From: an uncultured Clostridia bacterium | GTDB taxonomy: Bacteria; Bacillota; Clostridia; Christensenellales; Borkfalkiaceae | Length of the DNA stretch: 64,000 bases | Direction of reading: 5' to 3' | NCBI GenBank assembly: GCA_944330115.1 | Contig: CALVIN010000004.1 | Coordinates: 62,001 to 126,000 of the forward strand | In this document: one piece after another, positions 28,401 through 32,593 of the stretch | Layout of the letters: every line of letters starts with the position of its first letter | How positions within the stretch are numbered: the first letter of the stretch is position 1 | Made by a program: the position numbers and the translations under genes | The notes under the pieces: generated by a model | The model's input: only the letters and a program-made list of their open reading frames with translations | Database searches by the model: none | What the model was told of the DNA's origin: nothing

Positions 28401-28661
28401 AACAACTCCGGCGGCGACGATAACGGCGGCACAAGCGGCACGGGCGGCCCGGCAATGTATGGTGCGGCAATGCTTGCGGTAATGCCCACGATGGCGCTCA
28501 CAAGCCAGATATGGATATGCGTAGGCCTCGGCGTTGCATGCCTGGTAGTCATTGTAATAGATATAGTGCTCGGCGTAAAGCTCGCAAAGGAAAAAAAGAA
28601 GACCTACAGAGCTGACGCCGAAGGCTCGGACAGCGGCACGGCAGACGGCGCAGGCAGATAA
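13413..28661 (+). CDS. Giant secreted MBG/YDG-repeat surface protein
   Basis: About 5,082 residues. The ATG at 13413 (or 13416) follows CGGGGGTG and opens a signal peptide (MMRSKKWTLAILSALVLICA to about residue 34); a longer in-frame start at 13272 would hide it. An N-terminal region (about 35-460) looks Ig-like. The rest is a long run of beta-rich modules of two alternating kinds. One has Y(D/N/T)G near its start and ends YTVTVSL...NYKW; the other has GW-YG, then NAGTYYV-A-V. Both are typical of MBG/YDG-type bacterial Ig-like repeats. The C-terminus has two membrane helices (about 4967-4992 and 5033-5056) and no LPxTG. Probably an envelope-anchored adhesin or glycan-binding stalk. Internal duplications are clear, and there is no internal stop. 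Confidence 0.85.
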   Translation: MMRSKKWTLAILSALVLICAALSLVFLPKATASADTYPCITVEIDTSKLSEAGADSDYAGLYVNAEGYPVFFTDMQRDDVKQYLVVTYYESEEDTEGTVLNTSQYEVTGSITGEGTNNVTITYASPSGATYSEVIGIDFTNREVISIDVNAGTQTNNIPSRFSGSVSTNLRPNNISAYFDDFVVTAYYNDGTSAPTVDYSIDGDLYMSTNAGTTTQKNLTITYTGTDAASGNIYKTVEATIEASGINAEMVSWGGSIANTQYAYTEVDPGDVEVTILYQGGGLATKTIQLASAPAGRYSVKYYKSNGESHDGPLEIDDDYVVFTYHESGQDIESGIYNLPENITPQDYAQPGFNNTAATYDPVNHPKITMTGYNSEIMELIAWSAVDTADTDTHYDTGLTVEYNGSNVIFTATAAGTYTITVTIKDEGIGEGYQWAASGDGTRDPENYKKVTYTWTVNKAVATPGLSIDDWTYGETPSEAQITLAGNEGDQYIHHYSGTPNDPSQSAITDQTTAPTEAGSYELYVTIGSSRNYAYGISNTVEFTINRKAVEAPTVENKTYNGATQTSGLTGDSIYTVTSDVGGVNVSSYTTTLTLANAYNYKWQNESEGEAETTVTWNIIPKELAMPVLGTPSSSSFTGSDITVAISKYSSFCDEYGDGCGISVSVAAATTVTTQPSYANGTITAVNAATYNVTITLANSTNYKWAEGVTQSGGTVTLQFTINRQQLAIPTWGNNSNSVSTTFNNSDQTQTITFASGFNTSLVTLSESGGSLSGFELTAKDVDTYTVTISLTAAAMADYEWSDSTQNSVTLTWNITADENTLSFSISGWTYSDGTVAQPSDITVKYGDASDVTFTYYYKAFDGTGSDSFVSVGSTPTFNAGYYYVVGSIAETDNYGAASYGGENVTNFTVARASVEKPTVATPDSYVYNYGADISVQLSGAGLGTSYSITEVDGSSNTAGTATTAGAHTITVTLNGNYKWSGESEPAGTNRTCTLNWTIAQLSVTRPTADGTSFTYTGSAQTYTFGSYDGKAINISPSSAYTEFSYDSEAGTLTALHAGDYTVTLSLKDDNFKWATSGDDPTYTWNIAQDENSFTLTMSGWEYITGGTQGNSPQISDLKFGKAQDIQYTYYYKDNLDNSWTQLSADGEGNVIFNAGQYYVTATLAGTGDYKDVTVTAGSEDSPLFTVSKQAVNAPTLTGGYENEGRYLEYDNGQTLRPTVTQNDSLYTVKNDTESSNYGDYTLTVTLKDFNNYCWNEGSLNAGAQENETLTDSISGAVLTMWYRITKTQYQLNVSITGWQYGSYSEVANKPTVSANVTGVKEVTDALAGATFTYYEADDTQQQNGSSNRPTEAGSYVVVANVAETNNYAAQTASTTFEITAANLTVSATGYSDTYNAADHDALVSITVTAKTDNGSANGTENLTSSSYTIEYRLNGSSDWSTTMPQVRDVADSGTVYFRITGVDNHNDYTNGSFTVTISKYSTSITWSGAEDNKFTYDGADHLNDVTATLDVLEGDQVGGADIALDVSVSSGSADNSFKNAGNYTLTADTSAYTGNYEIDHTTQTYTIERRAVTVRAADSTSVYGEEPDLTEIYSGDSANNTDLQFVEDDDITVSVESNATNASGVGTYRIYISGVSSTESGALSNYTINGVAGESFAGYAGDVSSTYDGTLTITARPISVNIPTPDGKEYTGGYQTATAEAGAVSGNPASGVANGDEIEFNYSYALTSGGESTTQGALNAGTYTVTVSLPDNSNYKLEGTNTATFTIKPYTVTSLTWSDTSFTYNGEDQSESAKALASFQGIGQDSSTTYTLVTSTSGEFKDAGPYTFTAAFDDEGATTSEDGNYTLAENATTKQYTMAKRAVYITLGSDSKQYGDALPTFSWSYSGSSASNDNNKFVDGISENGAIYDISAAVSTEVLNGTTYIVSPQGSYDITATIASGYTATLANYDVQITDGKLTVSPRAITVQIEATSSTYGDNEATIGYSYADGTSLYAGDTAAEVFTITAGVTSTSAVGDYAVTLTNEKGDTYYNITLANSGASGLTVDDLYTVTPATITGVSVTPTTGLGYNGADQFSGAFTEGATTVNGMEQTWTFSLSQSGDFTSTLTLKDAGTYNIYYKITADNHYEYSSGSDYFTVVIDKADLTVTVTGTTTYGEEAPEYSEYKIEAVGLQGSDSVADLLIAGTTFNISHSYTQGSDAGTYYLTVTQAQELTNYNVAYVSGQGSASTLTVNQREITLRINDVSVDFGTPGTLSLTLTEGSFYNSHSTSDFLGYIAVYSDTEGNTSVTADGTLERGTYYIIGKDTNTGIAANYDITFVGETSGNVYGIYSVAVVTINVEGSFNGSLIYDGNQKVYTVHSVTPGVTVEFSYKYEQNTGTAESPVWITLSGAPTNAGNYRVTYTSQNPNYTVSGATYNFTIEKATFNVTVSFNDSYTNEYDGKPYAPTVNGLQDQAKGIDGTELVVSYDNGITDVTSGTTFKAYLSLSNDTNYKLETTQLTTTVIITAKVVDITWVTDDFTYDGTDQSGKVTAYYLDVNGNKVDLAVTLTDGSFVNANTYTFSAAFATEDTGSSNYALPSTVTKDFTIKPAEVDVTISHMQQVYTGEQFSTVTGVKGTNYTVSSGTVYNGDDLGITITITDGATNVGKYDVTAKAANTNYKVTFVESSLSQAYEITKATIADGDVSFTIYGGTSGATYDATTHQVASDLSVTTSTVVGHGNTPVWSFSLDGSNYYPIDNANVLVRNVTAYTVYYKITADNHNTYTGQFTVTINPYEVSVEWVDDNFTYNGEDQKDAVTATYTDLGKNVRNLVVTLSDDTEFRDVDGGKNYTFTAAFDTNSDPVYQNYSLNVESTTETFNMKKATLEWATEFAWVDAGNTEYAWIYLDEDFMDNRTAPVAALANNAAYTIAEDENGVVVTYYTDASCTQPVGPFSSTTNAGTYYAKVTVAETGNYYGIEATYSFEVEQKAVSIDWNTQEPFIFDGAQKTNTLNYEEYMSVDNATGTGQISYTNDVGQRLVTMTATAQGVYSVEVTLTSNNYKWNTNELAKTITVSWSISNAANSWTTTLTIKGWIYGQYSDDNLPNAEAAYGVVEYRYTAAGASAPDSADDFYGLSATVPTNAGTYYVMAYVEGTENYGRLWAVAQFTISRAEITKPTEDTDSFTYSGNSQTYMPEGFDADTMFISGNVQTNASSYTVTVSLRDKLNYKWADTEGNAETADLTFTFVINKQQVTAPTMPAGTWTYDGERQELVLDGFNSATMGIQSMGSLVVEVTESTNVKFVTRNAGEYTIKISLKNSDNFQWAAGTSVDSDGYATYTWVIGKAANSWLDGTPSISGWTYGNQPNLPAAEAKYGTAVITYYTYSGTGYVAMEAPTYLTNAGTYYIKAVVAGDTNYEALESDYINFKIEKADYSAAALEGITWTNTTVVYNGSEQKPEAHGLPVGLDGIALGYTVESKIDAGEYTLTVTFSTTSPNYNVPASTTVSFEITEYTVEITWAQDNFTYNGTDQSGEVTATYTDVNGTPVDLAVTVDGGEFKNVNEGGYTFTAAFAGSDAGSKNYALPADPSAVFHMAPAAVEVTLENQSATYTGSDLSGTLDDTKYTVSGTVYNGDDLGITLSILGGAAIDARTYTIEGASSNANYTVTFHTGVFTITPLGIEVEITAGGGEYGGEIEAATATITGEVPAGVEAEITYTGIANDGTPYVNSITVPTKAGTYTVRVTINNTNYTVSGIDVATMIISRKIVELPEIASKEYTGEALTADIAASELYTVSQGSDWVNVGDYNVEFTLNDASNYRWATSTAATATGIFSITRASNSVTAPSVNETYVYGDVIAPWGAKADFGTVYYVYATEEDSNSYTTTVPTEVGTYYVRAAVAGTTNYFGATSDAAVMFEIVQAEVALPTLDKASTVYSGERQTNLLKGYDSASMKLDLGSLAATQTESGLELYAINVGEYTIKVTLNDTHNFKWAEGVTEVSLTWEITQFTANTVEVSITQPATYGDELKVDVTADMGAESAQIAYYTDNNGSIGELLTEQPTEAGTYWVVATIADTDNYVGGEAEAKFTIQPKTVTDPVSGGTDVTYDGAAHTAYIEGVDLSLMSVSSESVLTYANGKYELTMTDAGDYTITVTLNDSRNYAWASGSSDPLVFTWTVSKLTTNNIEVSITQNAVYGDELVVDVTADMGAESAQIAYYTDNNGSRGEQLSAQPTEAGTYWVVATIADTDNYVGGEASQQFTIQPKTVTDPVSGGASVVYDGAAHTAYIEGVDLSLMSVTSDSVLTYVNGRYELTMTDAGDYTITVTLNDSRNYAWASGSSDPLVFTWTVAQAVNSWTAELEMSGWIYGESPAQPSATAQFGEAVFTYYNAEGDEITPDKLTEAGSYYVVATVEGNENYTGLTARKDFVVEKADYDTTGITWSNTSVVYNGNEQSPVADGLPVGLDGIALEYKVESAVNAGEYTLTVTFSTESTNYNVPASITVEFEITKLAVEIEWTEDNFTYDGTDQQDKVKATFEGVDGVHELVVTLISADEFKEANAEGYIFRAELSAEDAVNYRLPEEVTAVFHIATYEVDVTINPGGGVYGGTITPATVTITGAPEELGYTITYSGTANDGTVYDGEAVPTQAGSYTVTVTLSDGNYTIAGGNTAIMIISRATVTEPDAGSKVYTGAPLIADIPASPLYTVSQEAQINAGSYAVMLTLTDPDNYRWSSTTGSTVVIYFTILRAPNSVTPPTVEEQYIYGEEVRPYGSVARHGTVYYVFSTTEDFAHYTTTAPVDVGVYYVRAMVNATENYQGCVSEWVVFEIVPAVIELPALDFTSSVYDGTQQYNGVNGVDLGIMNISARGDLITLGSVQLTARNAGVYSVTITLKNGVNFTFADGSTTVTLTWTLQRLAVAKPTEDLTEFMENGKVLTYMPEGFSYKLMTIGGNTAIWAGDYVVTVGLADTQNYVWTDGTTDAIHFDFHVDINLMWLIILLSILLILALIALVVLAILLAKERRNNSGGDDNGGTSGTGGPAMYGAAMLAVMPTMALTSQIWICVGLGVACLVVIVIDIVLGVKLAKEKKKTYRADAEGSDSGTADGAGR
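25380..26405 (+). repeat. 513-bp tandem duplication inside the giant gene
   Basis: Two adjacent units (25380-25892 and 25893-26405) encode nearly identical 171-residue modules, both containing AESAQIAYYTDNNGS and AAHTAYIEGVDLSLMSV. Long stretches are identical at the DNA level, so the duplication is recent or kept uniform by recombination. Confidence 0.85.
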
Positions 28662-28762
28662 AATCAACAGATACGGCGGCCGCGGTTTGGCTTTTACCGC
28701 TGAGCTGCGGCTGCAGGTTTTACTCAACTCATCATTTTTGTGCGCGGCTTTAAAAGCCGCGC

Positions 28763-28798
28763 GGCAAAAGGGACCGCCACACGGCGGCCCCTTTTGCC
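28763..28798 (+). terminator. Hairpin terminator of the giant gene
   Basis: GGCAAAAGGGACCGCC pairs with GGCGGCCCCTTTTGCC (one mismatch) around a 4-nt loop. The T tract lies within the 3' arm. A smaller GCGCGGCTT/AAGCCGCGC hairpin stands just upstream (about 28743-28763). Confidence 0.7.
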
Positions 28799-28889
28799 CT
28801 ATTATAACGGTTTGTAATTGTATTCGTATGTTTAAAGTTACCGCCCCTTAAAGGGACGTATATATGTAATTTTATTTCATCCTTTTAAG

Positions 28890-28980
28890 GCGATATATTC
28901 AACAATTTACCTCCCCTTTGAGAGTGAAATATTCAACAATTTACCTCCCCTTTGAGGGGAGGGTAGGGTGGGGTTTCATA
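28890..28980. repeat. Dispersed CCTCCCC palindromic repeat, tandem copies
   Basis: ATTCAACAATTTACCTCCCC, followed in both copies by TTTGAG, occurs twice, with starts about 33 bp apart. The second copy completes the palindrome GGGGAGG and continues as GGTAGGGTGGGGTTTCA, the tail also seen at 40.6 kb. The remaining sequence between the giant gene and the pyrophosphatase gene (28,800-29,150) is AT-rich and holds no gene. Confidence 0.8.
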
Positions 28981-29150
28981 TAAATTAAAACGCGCGCTAT
29001 CAATGCGTATACGATATATATACTATGCATATTTGATATTTTACAAATGCAAATTTCATGTTAATATAAAGTTGTAAGTATTTATAATTTTCCCCCGCGG
29101 GCGCGCCGTTTTTTACGCCGCTTTCAAGGGGAGATGAACGGAGGTTAATG

Positions 29151-29687
29151 ATGAATATCTGGCATGACATACGCGAGGACCGCATAAGCGAAAACAGGTT
29201 CGAGGCCCTCGTCGAAATACCCAAGGGGTGCAAGGTCAAGTATGAGCTCGACAAGGAGACGGGCCTTCTGCGCATGGACAGGGTGCTGTATACGTCCACC
29301 GTATACCCCTCAAACTACGGCTTCATTCCGCGCACGCTTGCCGACGACGGCGACCCGCTCGACGTGCTCGTGCTGTGCAACGAATCTATATACCCGATGA
29401 CGCTCGTCACCTGCATGCCCATAGGCGTAATAACCATGACCGACAGCGGCGAACTCGATGAAAAGATAATCGCCGTGCCCGTAAATGACCCCAACTACAA
29501 GCACTATTACGACATAAAGGAACTGCCCCAGCACATCTTCGAGGAGATGATGCACTTCTTCGAAGTGTATAAGATGCTCGAGCACAAGTCCACCACCGTA
29601 AAGGAGCTCCACCATAAGTACGAGGCTATTCAGATAATACGCAAATGTATGACGCGCTACAACGAGACCTATTTAAAAAAGAGTTGA
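29151..29687 (+). CDS. ppa: Inorganic pyrophosphatase (family I)
   Basis: A 178-residue soluble enzyme that hydrolyses pyrophosphate to phosphate, pulling biosynthetic reactions forward. The family I signature DDGDPLDVLVL (66-76) with its metal-binding aspartates is intact, preceded by VYPSNYGFIPRT and followed by VPVNDPNY. Two ATGs stand in tandem at 29148 and 29151; GGAGGT at 29140-29145 gives better spacing for 29151. The gene is monocistronic, with a strong terminator. Confidence 0.95.
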   Translation: MNIWHDIREDRISENRFEALVEIPKGCKVKYELDKETGLLRMDRVLYTSTVYPSNYGFIPRTLADDGDPLDVLVLCNESIYPMTLVTCMPIGVITMTDSGELDEKIIAVPVNDPNYKHYYDIKELPQHIFEEMMHFFEVYKMLEHKSTTVKELHHKYEAIQIIRKCMTRYNETYLKKS

Positions 29688-29711
29688 GCGTGCAAGATCC
29701 TCCATTAAAAG

Positions 29712-29748
29712 GGCGGCGCCGCAGCTGTTTGCTGCGGCGCCGCCTTTT
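29712..29748 (+). terminator. Intrinsic terminator of the pyrophosphatase gene
   Basis: GGCGGCGCCGCAGC and its complement form a perfect 14-bp stem, followed by TTTT. The 3' part of this terminator, with 20 bp of following sequence, is duplicated at 30025-30049. Confidence 0.9.
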
Positions 29749-30049
29749 GGGTATGTTCACAAATTCTTTGCGCGGGCCGCGCGCAAAAAATTTCGTGATT
29801 TTGAGGAACTAAGTTCCTCTGGCGGCATTTTTAAGGGCCCACGATTATTAGAAATGCCGCCATTCACCTCCAGTGAGCTCGCTTGCGCGACAAATTGTGT
29901 CTTTCTGCGCAGGGAAACCCTGCTTGAAACATTATTTGTTTTGTGAAGTGAAACCCCTCCGTCACTTCGTGACACCTCCTCTCAAAGAGGAGGTGAATTA
30001 GTAGTATGCTCCTATTAAAGGGGTGCCGCCTTTTGGGTATGTTCACAAA
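29739..30049. repeat. Direct-repeat-bounded intergenic element
   Basis: The 25-bp sequence starting GCCGCCTTTTGGGTATGTTC occurs at 29739-29763 and again at 30025-30049, bounding about 260 bp without a gene. Inside are an inverted repeat GGCGGCATTT (29821-29830) / AAATGCCGCC (29852-29861), a GAGGAAC/GTTCCTC dyad, and a copy of the GTCAC plus CCTCCTC palindromic repeat (29950-29995). It looks like a small non-coding insertion or a duplication-bounded module. Confidence 0.6.
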
Positions 30050-30111
30050 AATTCCGCTCTGGCCGCGGGTTTTTATACGGCGCGTCGTTTTTAGCCGCAG
30101 AGGGCCTTTTT

Positions 30112-31005
30112 TTATTTGTGCGCCACGCTCTCGGTGATCATTCGCGCAAGCTCGCGCGAGGCGTTTGTCTGCGGGTGGCGGGGGTCGGTCACCATGCATA
30201 TGTGCCTTTTGGGCAACTCAAAGTCGAGCGGCACTTCAAACACGTCGCCGCGCTCGGCGGCGGGCGCCGCCATGGCCTCGGGCACGAACCCTATGCCGAA
30301 GTTCTGGCTTATCATTGGCACAAGCAGGTCGGCGCCGTCGGCCTCTATGTCGGGCGATATCACCAGCTTGTTCTGCGCAAATATGTCGTCGGTGAACTGC
30401 CTCAGCTGCATGCCCTGTCTCAGCCCCACGAAGGGGTAGGAGGCCAGGTCTTTGAGCGAAAGTTTTTTGCCCTTCAGTTCGGCAAAGCCGTTGCCGGCTA
30501 TGAGTATGTCGCCAAACTCGCGTACGCTCACCGGGTGCAGTCCCCTGCCAAGGTTGCACGGCGTTGAAACAAAGGCAAGGTCGACCATGCCGCTCTTGAG
30601 CCGCTCAATCGTGCCGTTGTTCGAGCCCGTGCTTATCTTCAGCTTAACGCGCGGGTGCCTCTTCCTGAAGGCGTTTAAATACTCAAACAAAAACTCGTGC
30701 AGCGAGGTGACCGAGGCGCCTATATATATGGTGCCCGTCTCGGCGTCGATGGCGCGGCGTACCTCGTTTTCGCCCTTCAAAAGCTGGCTGTAGGCGGCGC
30801 TCACGTAGTCATACAGCGTCTTTCCCTCGTAGGTGAACTCCACGCCCGACTTGTTGCGCGTAAACAGCCTGCACCCCAATTCGCGCTCCAAATTCTGTAT
30901 TGAGCGCGTCACGGCGGGCTGGCTGGAATATATCTCTGCCGCCGCCTTTGTTATGTTTTTGTGCTTGCCCACATAGTAGAATATGCGGTAATATTCATAG
31001 TTCAT
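30112..31005 (-). CDS. LysR-family transcriptional regulator
   Basis: A 297-residue regulator with an N-terminal winged helix (about 1-65: NITKAAAEIYSSQPAVTRSI, LERELGCRLFTRN) and a substrate-binding co-inducer domain (about 90-290, starting TGTIYIGASVTSLHEF). The ATG at 31005 is preferred because GAGGTG precedes it on the minus strand; an upstream ATG would add 15 residues. It is divergent from the malic-enzyme gene across 123 bp, the typical LysR arrangement in which the regulator controls its neighbour. The nature of the co-inducer is unknown; malate or another C4 acid is a guess from context. Confidence 0.9.
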   Translation of the reverse strand: MNYEYYRIFYYVGKHKNITKAAAEIYSSQPAVTRSIQNLERELGCRLFTRNKSGVEFTYEGKTLYDYVSAAYSQLLKGENEVRRAIDAETGTIYIGASVTSLHEFLFEYLNAFRKRHPRVKLKISTGSNNGTIERLKSGMVDLAFVSTPCNLGRGLHPVSVREFGDILIAGNGFAELKGKKLSLKDLASYPFVGLRQGMQLRQFTDDIFAQNKLVISPDIEADGADLLVPMISQNFGIGFVPEAMAAPAAERGDVFEVPLDFELPKRHICMVTDPRHPQTNASRELARMITESVAHK

Positions 31006-31056
31006 GCCACACCTCAAAAATGCGTTTAAATTATATTTATCATACCCCATTATTAT

Positions 31057-31089
31057 TTTACATTATATCATTTCGGGGCTATAATGTAA
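31057..31089 (+). promoter_or_regulatory. Malic-enzyme promoter overlapping a perfect inverted repeat
   Basis: TTTACA (31057-31062), a 17-bp spacer and TATAAT (31080-31085) form the promoter. TTACATTATA (31058-31067) and TATAATGTAA (31080-31089) are perfect 10-bp inverted arms overlapping both boxes, a likely site for the divergent LysR protein. Confidence 0.6.
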
Positions 31090-31128
31090 ATATCAAAGCA
31101 AATAAAAGTATACAAACGGAGAATTTTT

Positions 31129-32307
31129 ATGGATTACAGAAAGCAATCGCTTATAAAACACGCCGAGTGGAGGGGCAAGATCGAAACCAAGGTCCGCGTG
31201 CCCGTAACGTGCAGGGAAGAGCTCTCCCTCGCTTACACCCCCGGCGTAGCCGAGCCCTGCATGGCCATCCATGCCGACGTTGAAAAGAGCTTCGACCTCA
31301 CCAGGCGCTGGAACACCGTCGCCGTTATAACCGACGGCACCGCCGTACTCGGCTTGGGCGACATAGGCCCCGAGGCGGGCATGCCCGTAATGGAGGGCAA
31401 GTGCGCGCTGTTCAAGGCCTTCGGCGACGTTGACGCCTTCCCCATATGCATAAAGAGCAAGGACCCCGAGGAGATAATCAAAACGATAATGCTCATATCG
31501 GGCTCCTTCGGCGGCATAAATCTCGAAGATATATCGGCTCCCCGCTGCTTCGAGGTGGAAACAAAGCTCAAAGAGCAGCTCGATATACCCGTATTCCACG
31601 ACGACCAGCACGGCACGGCGATAGTCACCACGGCGGCACTGCGCAACGCGCTCAAACTTGCGGGCAAGCGCGCCGAAGATATAAAGGTCGCCATAAACGG
31701 CGCGGGCGCCGCGGGTATAGCCATAGCCAAATTTTTGCTCGCCTACGGCGTAAAGGATATAACTATCTGCGACCGCCGCGGCATCATCTGCGAGGGCGGC
31801 GAGGGGCTCAACCCCGCCAAGCAGGAGATAGCAAAGCTCACCAACCTCTCGCATAAGCACGGCACCCTTGCCGACGCAATGAAGGGCGCCGACGTGCTTA
31901 TCGGCGTATCGTCTGCAAACTGCGTTTCAAAGGAGATGGTGGCGTCGATGGCGCAAAAGCCCATACTCTTCACCTGCGCCAACCCCGTTCCCGAAATCAA
32001 CCCCGACGACGCAAAGGAGGCAGGTGCCTTTATAGTTGGCACCGGCTCGTCCGAGTATCACAACCAGATAAACAACGTGCTCGTGTTCCCCGGCGTGTTC
32101 CGCGGCGCCCTCGACGTGCGCGCCGCCACGGTCAATACCGAAATGATGATAGCCGCCGCCAACGCCATAGCCGACTTCGTGCCCGAAGATAAGCTCTCGC
32201 GCGAGTACATTCTCCCCGAGGCGTGGGACAAGGCCGCTCACACCGCCGTAGCCAAGGCCGTGGCCGAGGCCGCCGTAAAGTCGGGCGTTGCCAAGCTTGC
32301 AAAGTGA
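31129..32307 (+). CDS. NAD(P)-dependent malic enzyme
   Basis: A 392-residue malate dehydrogenase (decarboxylating) that converts malate to pyruvate and CO2 with reduction of NAD(P). Conserved parts are the N-terminal SLAYTPGVAEPC, GLGDIGPEAGMPVMEGK, the metal/substrate region VFHDDQHGTAIV, and the nucleotide-binding GAGAAGIAIAKFL. The length matches the short bacterial form without a phosphotransacetylase tail. A weak CGGAG site precedes the ATG. It is followed by an intrinsic terminator, so transcribed alone, probably under the divergent LysR regulator. NAD versus NADP preference cannot be settled by eye. Confidence 0.93.
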   Translation: MDYRKQSLIKHAEWRGKIETKVRVPVTCREELSLAYTPGVAEPCMAIHADVEKSFDLTRRWNTVAVITDGTAVLGLGDIGPEAGMPVMEGKCALFKAFGDVDAFPICIKSKDPEEIIKTIMLISGSFGGINLEDISAPRCFEVETKLKEQLDIPVFHDDQHGTAIVTTAALRNALKLAGKRAEDIKVAINGAGAAGIAIAKFLLAYGVKDITICDRRGIICEGGEGLNPAKQEIAKLTNLSHKHGTLADAMKGADVLIGVSSANCVSKEMVASMAQKPILFTCANPVPEINPDDAKEAGAFIVGTGSSEYHNQINNVLVFPGVFRGALDVRAATVNTEMMIAAANAIADFVPEDKLSREYILPEAWDKAAHTAVAKAVAEAAVKSGVAKLAK

Positions 32308-32358
32308 GCTGCGCGCCGCATTTTTGCCATACCATATTATAAATATATAGCATAATAG

Positions 32359-32390
32359 GAGTACCGCCCCGCCGGGGCGGTACTCTTTTT
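32359..32390 (+). terminator. Intrinsic terminator of the malic-enzyme gene
   Basis: GAGTACCGCCCC pairs perfectly with GGGGCGGTACTC around a 3-nt loop, followed by TTTTT. Confidence 0.93.
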
Positions 32391-32404
32391 AACGTAAGTG
32401 CTCC

Positions 32405-32555
32405 TTGACCCTTCTGTCGCTGCTGCGCCGAGTGACCCGCCCCGTCCGCATAAGTGCGGACGGGGCGGAAGGGTCAAATTTTCAGCGCAAACGCGAAAGA
32501 TGCCGCGCAATTTGCGCGGCACCTTTCGTGAATTAAATAAAGAGGGAATGTGGCG
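32405..32555. repeat. Intergenic hairpins between convergent genes
   Basis: TTGACCCTTC near 32405 and GAAGGGTCAA near 32468 enclose a perfect CCGCCCCGTCCGCA / TGCGGACGGGGCGG hairpin, resembling the GTCAC...GAAGGGTT part of the dispersed repeat family. A second hairpin, TGCCGCGCAA/TTGCGCGGCA inside CGAAAG/CTTTCG (about 32505-32530), probably terminates the minus-strand GH2 gene. Confidence 0.6.
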
Positions 32556-32593
32556 GGGCTTTCCGCCTAAATGTTCTCATCTGAACGTCAAAT

